A stretch of 64,000 nt of DNA, from contig NZ_BAABHA010000006.1 in NCBI RefSeq assembly GCF_039541855.1, positions 1-64,000 of the forward strand, in the 5' to 3' direction. A program made the translations under genes and the position numbers. The notes beneath the pieces were generated by a model. It had not been told where the DNA came from. It ran no database searches and worked only from the letters and a program-made list of their open reading frames with translations. This document shows positions 35,975 through 45,062 of the stretch, piece by piece (positions within the stretch are counted from its first letter, which is position 1; every line of letters starts with the position of its first letter). The stretch is from Solirubrum koreensis. Lineage in GTDB: Bacteria; Bacteroidota; Bacteroidia; Cytophagales; Hymenobacteraceae.

Positions 35975-37720
35975 TCACTCTACCACCAGCCGCTGGGTGC
36001 GAAAGGTATTGGCCGGCGAAACCAGGCGCATCAGATAAGTGCCCGCCGGCAGCGACGCTGGCAAGTCCAGCGCGGTGCCGCTAGCGTGGCCGCGAGGCAG
36101 CGGCAGGCGTGCTACCCGGCGCCCCGTCAGGTCCAGCAATTCCGCGTGGGAAGGCACGGTGCCGGCTGCCGGCCAGCGCAGCGTAACCCGGTTGCGGGCG
36201 GGGTTGGGGTACAGTTCGAAACCGGCCAGAGCCCGCGGGCCCTGCGTAGCCAGCGGAGCGCTTTCGAGTAGGACTTCTATTAAGAAGCGGCCCAACGTGC
36301 GCAGTTCCGTAGGCGCCTTTAGGCCAGTCAGGGCTGAGTCGCCGACCACGGAGTAGTAGGTGCTGTCGCGCAGCGGGGCCTCGTCCTGCAAGCCCAGGGG
36401 GTAGTAGCGCGGGCCGTTGTTGACGGGCACGGTTTGGGCGAGTCCCGCAAAAAAGGCCCGGCCGCGCACCAGCGTGGGGGCGGGCAGCGGGAAGTCGCGC
36501 CAGCCGCTGGAGGCGCCGACGGGGATAAGAAGGTCGGCGGAACGGGCCAGCAGGCAGCCTCGCTCGTCGAGCAACACGGCAAACACGGTGTTCCCCTCAC
36601 TGGTCCGGCCGGGGCCCCGCTCTACGTGTAGCCGTACGCTGCTCACCAGGGCCGGAGCCGTAAGCGGGAAGCGGCATAACAAGGTGCCGGCCGTGCGGTC
36701 GAAGCCCGCGCTGCCGGTGGAAAAGGGCGTGGCAAGCGTGGGCGTGCCGGTGGCAAAGGTAAGTGCGCGCGGCGTGACCAGCGTAGAGTCCTGGGCCTGG
36801 TTGTTGGCGGCGTTGTCGTCGGCGGGCAGGTCCACTTTTAAATAAGCCCGGCCCAACCGGGTGGGCGCCAAACCCGGCAGGTATACAGTGGTGCTGGCAC
36901 CCGGCGCCAGCAGCGGCACCGTTACCGTAAGGCTACCCGTGGCGCTGCCGGTAGCCGTGAGCGTAACGGGGAGGTTTTGCAGCGGCAGTGTGCCCACGTT
37001 ACGCACCAGCGCCTGCACCGGGTAGGGGCTCACGCAGCCTTGCAGCGGCATAGTGCCGGGGCTGAACACCCGTACCACGGCCGCGTCGCGGGCGGGCGTG
37101 CTGTAGCCCAGTCGAATAACCGGGCGAAAGTTGCTAGCCTGGTTTAGTTGCGGGGGAGCGGCCGTGGTGCCGGTTTCGGCCCGCAGGCTTTGGGTCCGAA
37201 GCGCATTGCACTCGTAGGCCGCCGGCGCGGGGGCGGTGGTATTGGCTACCCATTCGTAGGCCAGGTACAGCCCTTCGCCTGCGGTGTAGCCAAACGGAGT
37301 TTGCAGTTGAATGTCGAACCAACCTGCCACAGCCGGCACCGTTAGCGGGCCGTCGTACACCAAGGTGAATGCGGCTGGCAGCTGCAGTAGGTAGGCCCAG
37401 TCTGGGGCTAAGCTGTAATCGGGGTCGGTAGTGCGGCGCATCCACACGCGCAGTTGCCCCGTGGCAGCCGTGGGCGCGGGTGCGCGCAGCTGAAAACTCA
37501 GCGAAACGAAGCTAGTGCCTGGCGCCACGCCCTGAATATCGGCCGCCGGGTAAATGACCACGGCGCGGTGAAAGTTCTTGGACACGTCGGGGCCCCGGCT
37601 GGAGGTGGAGAAGTTGGGCGGCCCTTGGGTCGGTAGCAGCGCGTAGGAGCCTTGGGCCTGAAGAGAGCGGAAGCCAAGTAGCGCCGGCAGCAGGAGGCAG
37701 AGGGTAAAGAATCGGATCAT
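35975..37720 (-). CDS. Secreted protein with CARDB-like domain and T9SS type A sorting domain
   Basis: A 581-residue protein with signal peptide (cut after RSLQAQ). The middle has VQALVRNVGTLPLQNLPVTL, typical of CARDB/adhesion Ig-like domains. The C-terminus (FELYPNPARNRVTLRW to RTQRLVVE) is a T9SS type A sorting domain. The N-terminal 200 residues have a jelly-roll-like composition but I cannot name the domain. It precedes the type B T9SS gene in the same direction with a 62-base gap and could be co-transcribed. Confidence 0.85.
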   Translation of the reverse strand: MIRFFTLCLLLPALLGFRSLQAQGSYALLPTQGPPNFSTSSRGPDVSKNFHRAVVIYPAADIQGVAPGTSFVSLSFQLRAPAPTAATGQLRVWMRRTTDPDYSLAPDWAYLLQLPAAFTLVYDGPLTVPAVAGWFDIQLQTPFGYTAGEGLYLAYEWVANTTAPAPAAYECNALRTQSLRAETGTTAAPPQLNQASNFRPVIRLGYSTPARDAAVVRVFSPGTMPLQGCVSPYPVQALVRNVGTLPLQNLPVTLTATGSATGSLTVTVPLLAPGASTTVYLPGLAPTRLGRAYLKVDLPADDNAANNQAQDSTLVTPRALTFATGTPTLATPFSTGSAGFDRTAGTLLCRFPLTAPALVSSVRLHVERGPGRTSEGNTVFAVLLDERGCLLARSADLLIPVGASSGWRDFPLPAPTLVRGRAFFAGLAQTVPVNNGPRYYPLGLQDEAPLRDSTYYSVVGDSALTGLKAPTELRTLGRFLIEVLLESAPLATQGPRALAGFELYPNPARNRVTLRWPAAGTVPSHAELLDLTGRRVARLPLPRGHASGTALDLPASLPAGTYLMRLVSPANTFRTQRLVVE

Positions 37721-37782
37721 AAATGGGGAGAAAGTAACAGGAGAAGACCAGCGCCCGGCTGGGCCTTGTAACCAAGGAAAGC

Positions 37783-39606
37783 CTACCGCACGAGCGTAAC
37801 AGTGCTTTTGTGGTGGCGCAACTGGCCCCGGCAGTCGGGGTAATCCAGTTGGTAGTAGTACACGCCGGCGGGCTGGCCGGCGCCGTTCCAGCGGCCGGTG
37901 GGGTCGTAGCCGTCGTGCATCAAGCGGCCCCAGGCGTTGAACACGCGTAGGCGCAGGCCCGGTAAGGGGTGGCGTACGGGCTCAAAAGTGTCGTTCAGGC
38001 CGTCGTCGTTGGGGGTAAAGATATTGGTGTTGGTCAGGCGCAGTAGCGGAGCGGCTACATCAACAGCCTGGGTTAGCAGGCGGCCATCGGCGAGGGTCAG
38101 GCGCACGGTATAGCGGCCGCCGTTGACGTAAGTGTGAACCGGATAAGGGCCGGTAGCATTATTGGCCGCGCCCGACGCCGGGTCATCAAAATCCCAGCGC
38201 AACGGCCCGCCCCCCGCGCCGCTGGCCCAAAAGCGTACCGTGTCGCCGGGGCAGGTGTTCTGCTCGTAGCCAAACGCAGGCTGAGCGTACATAAGGCTAG
38301 GAATGACGTTGGGAAAGTCAAAAGATATGGAAACCCGTCCGGGCGCATAAGGGTAAGCCCGGCGCCGGAACTGGCAATTAGGACCGTATACGTTTGGCTG
38401 AGCTATAAGCGCTGCCTCGTGAATAAACGGGGCTGTGGAATCAGAGTTTGGCTGCCAGTTCTGCCCATCGGCTACCACAATCGTGCCCTGTGGAGTAAGT
38501 TGCAGGCCCGTGAAATACACGACGGAGTCGCGTAGATACGGGTCTTGGCCAGCGTGATGGAAGGAGGTAAGGCGCCGCCGCGAAGCGGCAATCAGAGCGG
38601 GAGTGGGCAGAGCCAGATTATACTGAAAGATATCGTAACGGCTGTAAAAATCGGTGTTTGGTTTCTCAATGTCGTCCTCCGTTGTGTAAACTATTTGGCT
38701 GTTCGGCGAGAAGCAAGAATTTTTCGTTCTTGGATCGTAGAAAGGTACGTCGGGACGGGTGGTAGAAGGAACAAAAAAACCTTTAGGATTCGATAAATGA
38801 AGCGTTTGCTCGGAAGAAACATGGCCGGTCGCTGCATCGAACCGATACAGAAACATCCCGTGACGAGCGAGTGGGGGAGTTGTCGAAGTAGGCAAAATTC
38901 CGCCGCTCACAAGCCATTTTCCGTCGGGGGAACCGCTGAGGCCACCGGCAGCATACCCGGATTGTACCTGCGCTGACTGAACGGGCTGGGGCTGCGGCCC
39001 ATTCGGCGTGATTAGGTAGGCCAGAAACGATCGAGTAGTTCGTTCCCGGCAAATCAGCCAGAAGTCCCGACCGTTGGTGTGCCGTACTGCTACCATGGCC
39101 GGGTTGTCGGTTTGAGCTAACTTGACGTGCCGTTCGACTACGCCGCCCAAGCCACCATTTAGCTGCATATCCACCATGGCGTAATGGAGCCTCATACCAA
39201 AGTACCCTTCAACACCCTGACCAGGTGGGCCAGGGCGGTACACATTGAATATGTAATACTGAAATAGCTTGCCCGGAGCGGGCACGATCAAGGCAGGCCA
39301 ATTGGAGGAAGTATCAACCGGTGAAGTGGTAGCTCCGATCCAGCCCTGACTCATTGCCCGGTGCAGCCGGTTGTAAACCAAGTGCCCATTGGTATAAAAA
39401 AGCAACTGGCCATTTTTATCGGCAATGCTGGCTGGCGGAATACTGTTGATGTTACGGTTACACGTCAGTGTTGTATTAGGCGGTACCGTGTTGAAATCGA
39501 AAGAGGCGCCATTGCCAAAGGTCCACACATTGAATTCCTTCTGCGCTATTGCGGGGTGCGCAAGGCAGGCGAACAAGATTAGTAAAACCAGTAGAAAATT
39601 TCTCAT
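37783..39606 (-). CDS. Secreted protein with PKD-like domain and gliding-motility (T9SS type B) C-terminus
   Basis: A 607-residue protein with signal peptide (cut after HPAIAQ). The first 420 residues begin WTFGNGASFDFNT, a pattern common in large Bacteroidota secreted proteins with WD-like or propeller folds. CPGDTVRFWASG and DFDDPASGAANN form a PKD domain near residue 460. The end, from NIFTPNDDGLNDTFEP to STVTLVR, is the CHU_C / type B sorting domain, which in T9SS directs surface attachment. Expressed upstream of the CARDB-type gene. Confidence 0.88.
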   Translation of the reverse strand: MRNFLLVLLILFACLAHPAIAQKEFNVWTFGNGASFDFNTVPPNTTLTCNRNINSIPPASIADKNGQLLFYTNGHLVYNRLHRAMSQGWIGATTSPVDTSSNWPALIVPAPGKLFQYYIFNVYRPGPPGQGVEGYFGMRLHYAMVDMQLNGGLGGVVERHVKLAQTDNPAMVAVRHTNGRDFWLICRERTTRSFLAYLITPNGPQPQPVQSAQVQSGYAAGGLSGSPDGKWLVSGGILPTSTTPPLARHGMFLYRFDAATGHVSSEQTLHLSNPKGFFVPSTTRPDVPFYDPRTKNSCFSPNSQIVYTTEDDIEKPNTDFYSRYDIFQYNLALPTPALIAASRRRLTSFHHAGQDPYLRDSVVYFTGLQLTPQGTIVVADGQNWQPNSDSTAPFIHEAALIAQPNVYGPNCQFRRRAYPYAPGRVSISFDFPNVIPSLMYAQPAFGYEQNTCPGDTVRFWASGAGGGPLRWDFDDPASGAANNATGPYPVHTYVNGGRYTVRLTLADGRLLTQAVDVAAPLLRLTNTNIFTPNDDGLNDTFEPVRHPLPGLRLRVFNAWGRLMHDGYDPTGRWNGAGQPAGVYYYQLDYPDCRGQLRHHKSTVTLVR

Positions 39607-39734
39607 ACGGGTGAAATGAATAGATTCGGTAAGTATCAGGTTAATAGGCTGTATGAAAGAATATTGATATGGTAAATGAATGGGTGAAAAACTTACATAT
39701 GTGACAAGATGGGTTTATTACATTTTTGTGCTGG

Positions 39735-39742
39735 TACTTTGC
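39735..39742 (+). promoter_or_regulatory. Predicted promoter -7 box of the methyltransferase
   Basis: TACTTTGC matches TAnnTTTG and lies 38 bases before the ATG at 39780. TTTTTG sits a few bases before it, too close for a normal -33. Confidence 0.45.
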
Positions 39743-39779
39743 AGGCAGGAGCCGCCCTTGGCGTCTCAAGTTGCAAGCT

Positions 39780-40598
39780 ATGCCTAACCCCATTGCCAAA
39801 ACCCTGCGCGCCCTCGGCAGCATAGCCCGCAACCCTTGGTTGCTAAACCACGTGCTGGCCGCCGATACCAGCAGTTGGCAGCAGCAAGCGCAGCGCCACA
39901 CCGCCCGCTGGCAAGTAGGCGAGTACGGCCTGCCCGAAACTCCGCTAACGCACCTGCTGCCGCCCACCGGCGACACCGTGCGGCCCTTTGCCTTTGGCGG
40001 CGGCGGCTCCCTGCCCACCGATTTGCTGCTGCTGCGCGCTTTGGCTCGGCAAAAACCCAATTGCCGGTACTTCGAGATAGGCACGTGGCGTGGGGAAAGC
40101 GCTGCCGCAGTAGCCGAAGTAGCCACCAGTGTGCACACGCTTAACCTTTCGGCTCAGGAGTTGCGGCAGTTGGGCATGTCTGAGGGGTACATTGATTTGC
40201 ACGGACATTTCTCGCGGCCTTTGCCCAACGTAACGCACCTGCACGGCAACTCTGCCGCGTTCGACTTCGCCGGCCTCGGCCCTTTCGATGTGGTTTTTAT
40301 CGACGGGGACCACCGCTACGAAGCTGTGCGCCGCGACACCGAGCGCGTATTTGCCGAGCTGCTGCACCCGCAGTCGGTGGTGGTGTGGCATGATGCCTCG
40401 CGGCAGCCGGGAGAGCCGCGCTGGGAGGTGCTGGCCGGCCTGCTCGACGGCTTGCCAAGCACCGCAAAAGGCCATTTGTACGCCGTACGCAATACGTTAT
40501 GCGCTTTGTATAGCCCGGTTGCGCTTCCTTCAGCGGCGCATCAGCCCAATGCCGCTCCGGAGCCGGCTTTTGCGGTACACGTGCAGCCCTTGCGGTGA
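39780..40598 (+). CDS. Class I SAM-dependent methyltransferase (Methyltransf_24-like)
   Basis: A 272-residue protein from the ATG at 39780. YFEIGTWRGESAAAVAEV is the SAM-binding GxG-type motif, and FDVVFIDGDHRYEAVRRD with SVVVWHDASR are the acidic and His motifs of the Methyltransf_24 group. It stands beside flippase and glycosyltransferase genes on the opposite strand and may modify a surface sugar or lipid. The substrate is unknown. Confidence 0.8.
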   Translation: MPNPIAKTLRALGSIARNPWLLNHVLAADTSSWQQQAQRHTARWQVGEYGLPETPLTHLLPPTGDTVRPFAFGGGGSLPTDLLLLRALARQKPNCRYFEIGTWRGESAAAVAEVATSVHTLNLSAQELRQLGMSEGYIDLHGHFSRPLPNVTHLHGNSAAFDFAGLGPFDVVFIDGDHRYEAVRRDTERVFAELLHPQSVVVWHDASRQPGEPRWEVLAGLLDGLPSTAKGHLYAVRNTLCALYSPVALPSAAHQPNAAPEPAFAVHVQPLR

Positions 40599-40675
40599 GC
40601 AGCCCATTAAACTTGGTGCTTAAGCGCTTTCCCGGTTAACGAAATATGCTAAAGGCCGCCTAATTCAGAGGTCCG

Positions 40676-41932
40676 CTACTTACCCAGGAGTTGCCGCCAG
40701 TTTATTGCCTCTCGCCAGCGCGGAACAAACTGTCTCAACCCCAAACCCGAGGCGCGCCGAAACTGCCACAGCAAATACCCCGTGGAGGCGAGGTACGAGA
40801 GCGTAGTGGCCAAAGCAGCCCCCGGGGCGCCGTAGCGCGGAATCAACAGTCCGCAGGCTGCCAGCGTAACCGCCAGGCCCACGGTTTGGGCCAGGTTGTT
40901 AATGCGGTACCGGGCCAAGCCGGCAAAGTAGCTGCTCACCAGCATGGTTAGGCTGATGGCCAGGGTACCAGGCGCCAACAAAAGAATAATGGGCCGGGCA
41001 GCATCAAACTCAGGGCCGAAAATGCCCGCCAATATTTTGGCTGGTAAGGCCACCAGTACCAGAACCGCAGCGCCGGTGGCCAGCAGGGCCAGGCGGGCCG
41101 TGCGCGTTGTGGCAAGGGCTTCGGCTTGTTTATCGGTGGCGTGCACTAAGTCCAGGTACTGTACTTGCGCCGCTGAGCGCGGAATCAGCCAAATGGCCTC
41201 GGCCAGCGCCGTTCCCACCGATAACACGCCTACGGCTTCGGGCCCAGCCCAGGCTGCCAGAAAGTAGTAGCTGACCCGGTAGTTCAGGAAGGAGAGAATG
41301 TTCGAGAAGTGGGCACTGCGGCTGTGCCGGGCCAACTCGCGGGCGGCAGCCCGCCAGCCAAGGCCGCGGGCCAGTCGGTCGGGAGTTTGTAGCAGCAAGG
41401 CCGCGCTTACCAGCAGCGGGAAGCCGTAGGCCGGGTAGCACACCCACCAGTACGCGGCCACGGTGCGCTCGTTCAAAACGGTTAGCACCAGCCACAGCCC
41501 CCCGGCCAGCAAGCCGGCCTGGGCGATGTTCAGCAGGTTAAACGTTTGTTCTTTGCGCCGCGACAGCAGTAACGCAGTAGTGATAGAAAACCCTGCCTGC
41601 AGCCACGCAATGGCCAATAAATGCGCCATATAAGTAGGCGAAGGATGCCGCCATATCCATATCCCGGCCGAGCCCAGCAAGCATACCACGGTAGCCCAAG
41701 TCGCTGCCGGTACCAGCAGGTGCCACAAGTTGCGCCGCGCCCCTAGGTAAATCAGGGAAGAGCCGCCCAGCAGCCCAATAAACAGCAGCAGCAAGGCTAT
41801 GTCGGTCACAAACAAGCTAACCTGCCCGCGCCCGGCGGCACCCAGAAAGCGGGCCGTTATCAGCACCACCACAAAGTTGAGCAAAGCAATGCCCAGGCGG
41901 GCGGTAAATGTGTGAACCAGGCGGCGCAGCAT
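40676..41932 (-). CDS. Wzx-like polysaccharide flippase
   Basis: A 418-residue membrane protein with about twelve hydrophobic segments and the opening HTFTARLGIALLNFVVVLIT-type pattern of the polysaccharide transport (PST/MOP) family, followed by GAAGRGQVSLF. It would move lipid-linked sugars across the inner membrane. It starts three bases after the GT4 gene, so the pair is an operon. It is short for Wzx, but the length is within the family range. Confidence 0.82.
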   Translation of the reverse strand: MLRRLVHTFTARLGIALLNFVVVLITARFLGAAGRGQVSLFVTDIALLLLFIGLLGGSSLIYLGARRNLWHLLVPAATWATVVCLLGSAGIWIWRHPSPTYMAHLLAIAWLQAGFSITTALLLSRRKEQTFNLLNIAQAGLLAGGLWLVLTVLNERTVAAYWWVCYPAYGFPLLVSAALLLQTPDRLARGLGWRAAARELARHSRSAHFSNILSFLNYRVSYYFLAAWAGPEAVGVLSVGTALAEAIWLIPRSAAQVQYLDLVHATDKQAEALATTRTARLALLATGAAVLVLVALPAKILAGIFGPEFDAARPIILLLAPGTLAISLTMLVSSYFAGLARYRINNLAQTVGLAVTLAACGLLIPRYGAPGAALATTLSYLASTGYLLWQFRRASGLGLRQFVPRWREAINWRQLLGK

Positions 41933-41935
41933 AGC

Positions 41936-43135
41936 TTAATGCAAAGCGGAAACGGAACCGCCGAGTATCCCGGTGTACATAGCCGCAAATTGCCGGCCCA
42001 CCGCGACAACGCCAAACCGGGCTACGGCCTGTTCCCGCAGCTGTGCGGGCAGGGGGCGCGGCTGGCTCAGCAACTCTTCCAGTGCCTGTTCGAGGGCCGC
42101 TTCGTTGCCGGGCGGAACCAGGCGGCCGCGGCCGTCGTGGCCGGGCAGCAGCTCGGGTACGCCGCCCACGCGGGTGGCAACGGCGGGCAGGCCGCTGGCT
42201 TGGGCTTCAATGAGCACGCAGGGTAGGTTTTCGTAATTGCTGAAGAGCACGAAAGCATCGGCCTGCTGCATTTCGGCGGCTACGGCAGCGTGGTTGAGCT
42301 TGCCCAGAAACTGAATGGTGCCGTTGCTAAGCACGCCCAGCTCCTGCGCCAACTCCCGGAGTCGAGCTTCGTCGGGGCCGTAGCCGGCCACGCGCAGGGT
42401 GAGTTGGGGGAAGCGAAGCCGCAGGCGGGCCACCACGCGCAGCAAGCCACTCAGGTTTTTTGCTGCTTCGTTAAAGGCCGCCACGTTCAGTAGTCGGTAG
42501 CCTTGCTGCGGAACAGTTGAAGCCGGACGAAACAGCTCCGTATCCACCACGTTGGGAATGATGGCCGTGGTGGGATTGGTGGCGCCTAAGCGGTTCAGGG
42601 CCGCCGCTAAGTCGGCGGAAACAGTGTGCAGGGCGTGGGCTTGGCGCACTATGAAAGCCGTCAGCCGGTGCCGTAACCAGCCGATGCGGTGCGCGTTCGG
42701 GGGTAGGTATAGCGTCCAGTGTTCGGTAACCACGTACGGAATGCCTTGCAGCAGCTTCAGCAGCCAGGCCGCCACCCCGGTGCGCAACAGCACGTGCACA
42801 TGCACCAGCTGTGGCCGGCCCCAGCGGCGGCGCAGGCGCGTGTAGCCGTGGGCTACGCAGCCGAAATACAGCAGCAGCTTCAGCAGCTTATCGAGCGGAG
42901 CCACTCCGGTGGGGCGGGCGCGGTAGTAGTAGCGCAGCGTGGGTACGGCGGCTTGCCAGTCGGCGTCGTACACGGCCAAGCGCGGCAGCGGGCCGCGCGC
43001 TACGGTGGCAAACAGCACCGCCACCTGCGCGTGCGGCGCAATGGCGGCCACATGGCGTTGCACAAAGTCGCCGTCCTGGTCGTCGTAACGATTCGGGTAC
43101 CACTTGGGCAGCATCAGCACGCGGGGCAGCGTCAT
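41936..43135 (-). CDS. Glycosyltransferase family 4
   Basis: A 399-residue GT-B enzyme from the ATG at 43135. Visible are PKWYPNRYDDQDGDFVQRH at the N-terminus, VVTEHWTLYLPP in the middle, LRVAGYGPDEARLRELA, FVLFSNYENLPCVLIEAQASG with the E-x7-E nucleotide-sugar motif, and TRVGGVPELLPG. Such retaining enzymes build capsular or O-antigen-type glycans in the cytoplasm. It is co-transcribed with the flippase gene and probably works on the same glycan. Confidence 0.9.
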   Translation of the reverse strand: MTLPRVLMLPKWYPNRYDDQDGDFVQRHVAAIAPHAQVAVLFATVARGPLPRLAVYDADWQAAVPTLRYYYRARPTGVAPLDKLLKLLLYFGCVAHGYTRLRRRWGRPQLVHVHVLLRTGVAAWLLKLLQGIPYVVTEHWTLYLPPNAHRIGWLRHRLTAFIVRQAHALHTVSADLAAALNRLGATNPTTAIIPNVVDTELFRPASTVPQQGYRLLNVAAFNEAAKNLSGLLRVVARLRLRFPQLTLRVAGYGPDEARLRELAQELGVLSNGTIQFLGKLNHAAVAAEMQQADAFVLFSNYENLPCVLIEAQASGLPAVATRVGGVPELLPGHDGRGRLVPPGNEAALEQALEELLSQPRPLPAQLREQAVARFGVVAVGRQFAAMYTGILGGSVSALH

Positions 43136-43217
43136 AGGGGGCAATACCAGGCGCGGCGAACGGCGCCGCGAAACCGCAAACTACGGCATTCCGGCGCGTA
43201 CTGGTGCTTTAAACATA

Positions 43218-43251
43218 CATCGGCCCGTCCCTAAGTGGGAGCGGGCCGATG
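43218..43251. terminator. Hairpin between the GT4 operon and the next T9SS gene
   Basis: A 10-bp perfect stem (43218-43227 with 43242-43251) with a 14-base loop. It lies downstream of the secreted-protein gene ending at 43294 on the minus strand and upstream of the GT4 start. Confidence 0.6.
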
Positions 43252-43293
43252 CGTTAACGTAATAATAGCGGGGTTAGCCGATAAGCAGTAAGG

Positions 43294-44940
43294 TTATTGG
43301 CTAACCACAAAGCGCACGGCCTGCGTGGTTTCTTCGGTTTGCACCGTGGCCGTGTACAAGCCGGCTTGCAGCGAAGCGGGCAGCATAATTTGCTGGGCGC
43401 CGGCGGTCAGTTTCGCGGCGGCTTTCACCACGGCAACCTCGCGGCCCGTGGCGTCGATGACACGGACGGTGGCGGTGCCGGCGCGGCGCAGCTCAAACGA
43501 GAGGGTGGCAGCGCCGGCCGTGGGATTCGGGAACACGCTCAGGCCTTGTACCTGGTCGTTGGCGGGCTTGCTGGTCAGCGTCAGGCCCGGACGGTTGTAG
43601 CAGGTAATCTGCGGGTTGAAGTTGGTCCAGCCCGCGGCCCAGTTGGCGGTGCCGGCCGGGCCGAACGCGCCGCGGTACGCTACGTTATCAAAGAACCCGC
43701 CGGCCAGTTTGGCATCGGCGAAGGCGGCACCGGTTACCAGCGGCGAGTTGGCCGGTAGGGTAAGGGTCGGGATGTTGTCCTGTTGGAAGCGGAAGTAATT
43801 GGCGTCCAGGTTCAGGTCGTTGGTGCTGGCGTAGGTGGTGTTGGCGTTGCTCGTCCAGAAACCCGCCACATCGTACGTGCCGCCTGACTGCTGCGAGTAC
43901 GGCGTGGTCATGCCGGCCAGTACGTTGTTCTTCAGCACCAGCGTGCCTGCGGTGGCGTTGGCCTGTACGGCCGTACCGTCTAACGTAAGGCCTTGGGGCC
44001 AGCCCGACAGCACCGAGTTGAAGATGGAAATCTGGGTGTTGCGGCGCAGGTGCATGGCCCGGGTGAAGTTGGCCGTGGCGCCGATTGGGTTCGGTAGGAT
44101 AGCCGTTACGTTGGAGAAAACCGGGGCCGTGCGCGGGTTCAGCGTGGAGCCTTGCGCGTCGTTATCCGATTCGAAAGCCGTGGAGCCCGATACGTCGGCG
44201 GAGTTGGGGTCGCGGATGATGAGGCCGTACTGAATCTTGCCCTGGAAGCCAAAATCGGTGTCGAAGTCGTCGTCGGTGGCGGCAATGGCCACCAGGTGCT
44301 TGGCGTTTACAGTGCCGCCAAACCACTCGAAGGAGTCGTCGCCGCAGTAGGCTACCTGCACGTAATCGATGGTGGTGCCCGCGCCCACGCCGCCCATGGT
44401 CAGGCCGTTAATTTCGGAGTTCGGCTGGAAAGCAATGCCCGGAAACTCAATGCGCACGTAGCGTAGGGTTCCGGAATTGTCGTTGGGGTCGGTGCCGCCG
44501 TACACAGCCTGCACGCCGCCCTCAATGGTGGGCGTACCGGCTTGGTTAACCGGCGCCCGGCCGCAGAGAATGAGGCCGCCCCAGTCGCCGCGGGCGCGCT
44601 GCCCAGCCGGCTCGTTCGAGGTAAACACGATGGGCTGCGTTGCTGTGCCGTTGGCCTCAATGCGGCCGCCCTGCTTCACAATCAGCGTGCCTTTGCTCTG
44701 CTTATCGCCCTTAATGATGGTGCCCGGCTGAATGGTAAGCACCGCACCGCTTTCCACGTACACAAAACCGCTGAGCAGGTACACGTTGTTGCTGGTCCAG
44801 GTGGTGTTGCTGGTGATGGAACCCGAAACCGTAATGGCCGCCGGAGCAACCGGGCAAGTGGTTTGGGCCAGCGCCGAAGTGGCCGGCGTGGCCACCGCAA
44901 CAGTGCAGGCAAGCAGGGCAGGAAGTAGAAGCTTTTTCAT
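43294..44940 (-). CDS. T9SS-secreted protein paired with a TonB-dependent receptor
   Basis: A 548-residue protein with signal peptide (cut after TSALAQ). It contains YLLSGFVYVESGAVLTIQPG, GDWGGLILCGRAPV and SFEWFGGTVNAKHLVA, all features of a secreted beta-helix-like family often found next to TonB receptors in Bacteroidota. The last 80 residues (LSVFPNPTAGAATLSF to TQAVRFVVSQ) are a T9SS type A sorting domain. A terminator-like hairpin stands between it and the receptor gene, which could lower its expression relative to the receptor. The ligand is unknown. Confidence 0.85.
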   Translation of the reverse strand: MKKLLLPALLACTVAVATPATSALAQTTCPVAPAAITVSGSITSNTTWTSNNVYLLSGFVYVESGAVLTIQPGTIIKGDKQSKGTLIVKQGGRIEANGTATQPIVFTSNEPAGQRARGDWGGLILCGRAPVNQAGTPTIEGGVQAVYGGTDPNDNSGTLRYVRIEFPGIAFQPNSEINGLTMGGVGAGTTIDYVQVAYCGDDSFEWFGGTVNAKHLVAIAATDDDFDTDFGFQGKIQYGLIIRDPNSADVSGSTAFESDNDAQGSTLNPRTAPVFSNVTAILPNPIGATANFTRAMHLRRNTQISIFNSVLSGWPQGLTLDGTAVQANATAGTLVLKNNVLAGMTTPYSQQSGGTYDVAGFWTSNANTTYASTNDLNLDANYFRFQQDNIPTLTLPANSPLVTGAAFADAKLAGGFFDNVAYRGAFGPAGTANWAAGWTNFNPQITCYNRPGLTLTSKPANDQVQGLSVFPNPTAGAATLSFELRRAGTATVRVIDATGREVAVVKAAAKLTAGAQQIMLPASLQAGLYTATVQTEETTQAVRFVVSQ

Positions 44941-44996
44941 CGGGTATGAGAATGGAAAAGATGTTCGGATTCGACGCTGCGAAGGTCTGAACGCAA

Positions 44997-45023
44997 AACG
45001 CCTACCCCGGCAGGGTAGGCGTT
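44997..45023 (-). terminator. Hairpin between the TonB receptor and T9SS genes
   Basis: An 11-bp perfect stem (44997-45007 with 45013-45023) with a 5-base loop, between the receptor stop (45063) and the next start (44940). On the minus strand A/C-rich sequence, not T-rich, follows, so it may be an attenuator or mRNA stabiliser. Confidence 0.6.
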
Positions 45024-45062
45024 ATGGTTTCGTTAGCGCGGTGTTACCTTATTGTTCACTGC

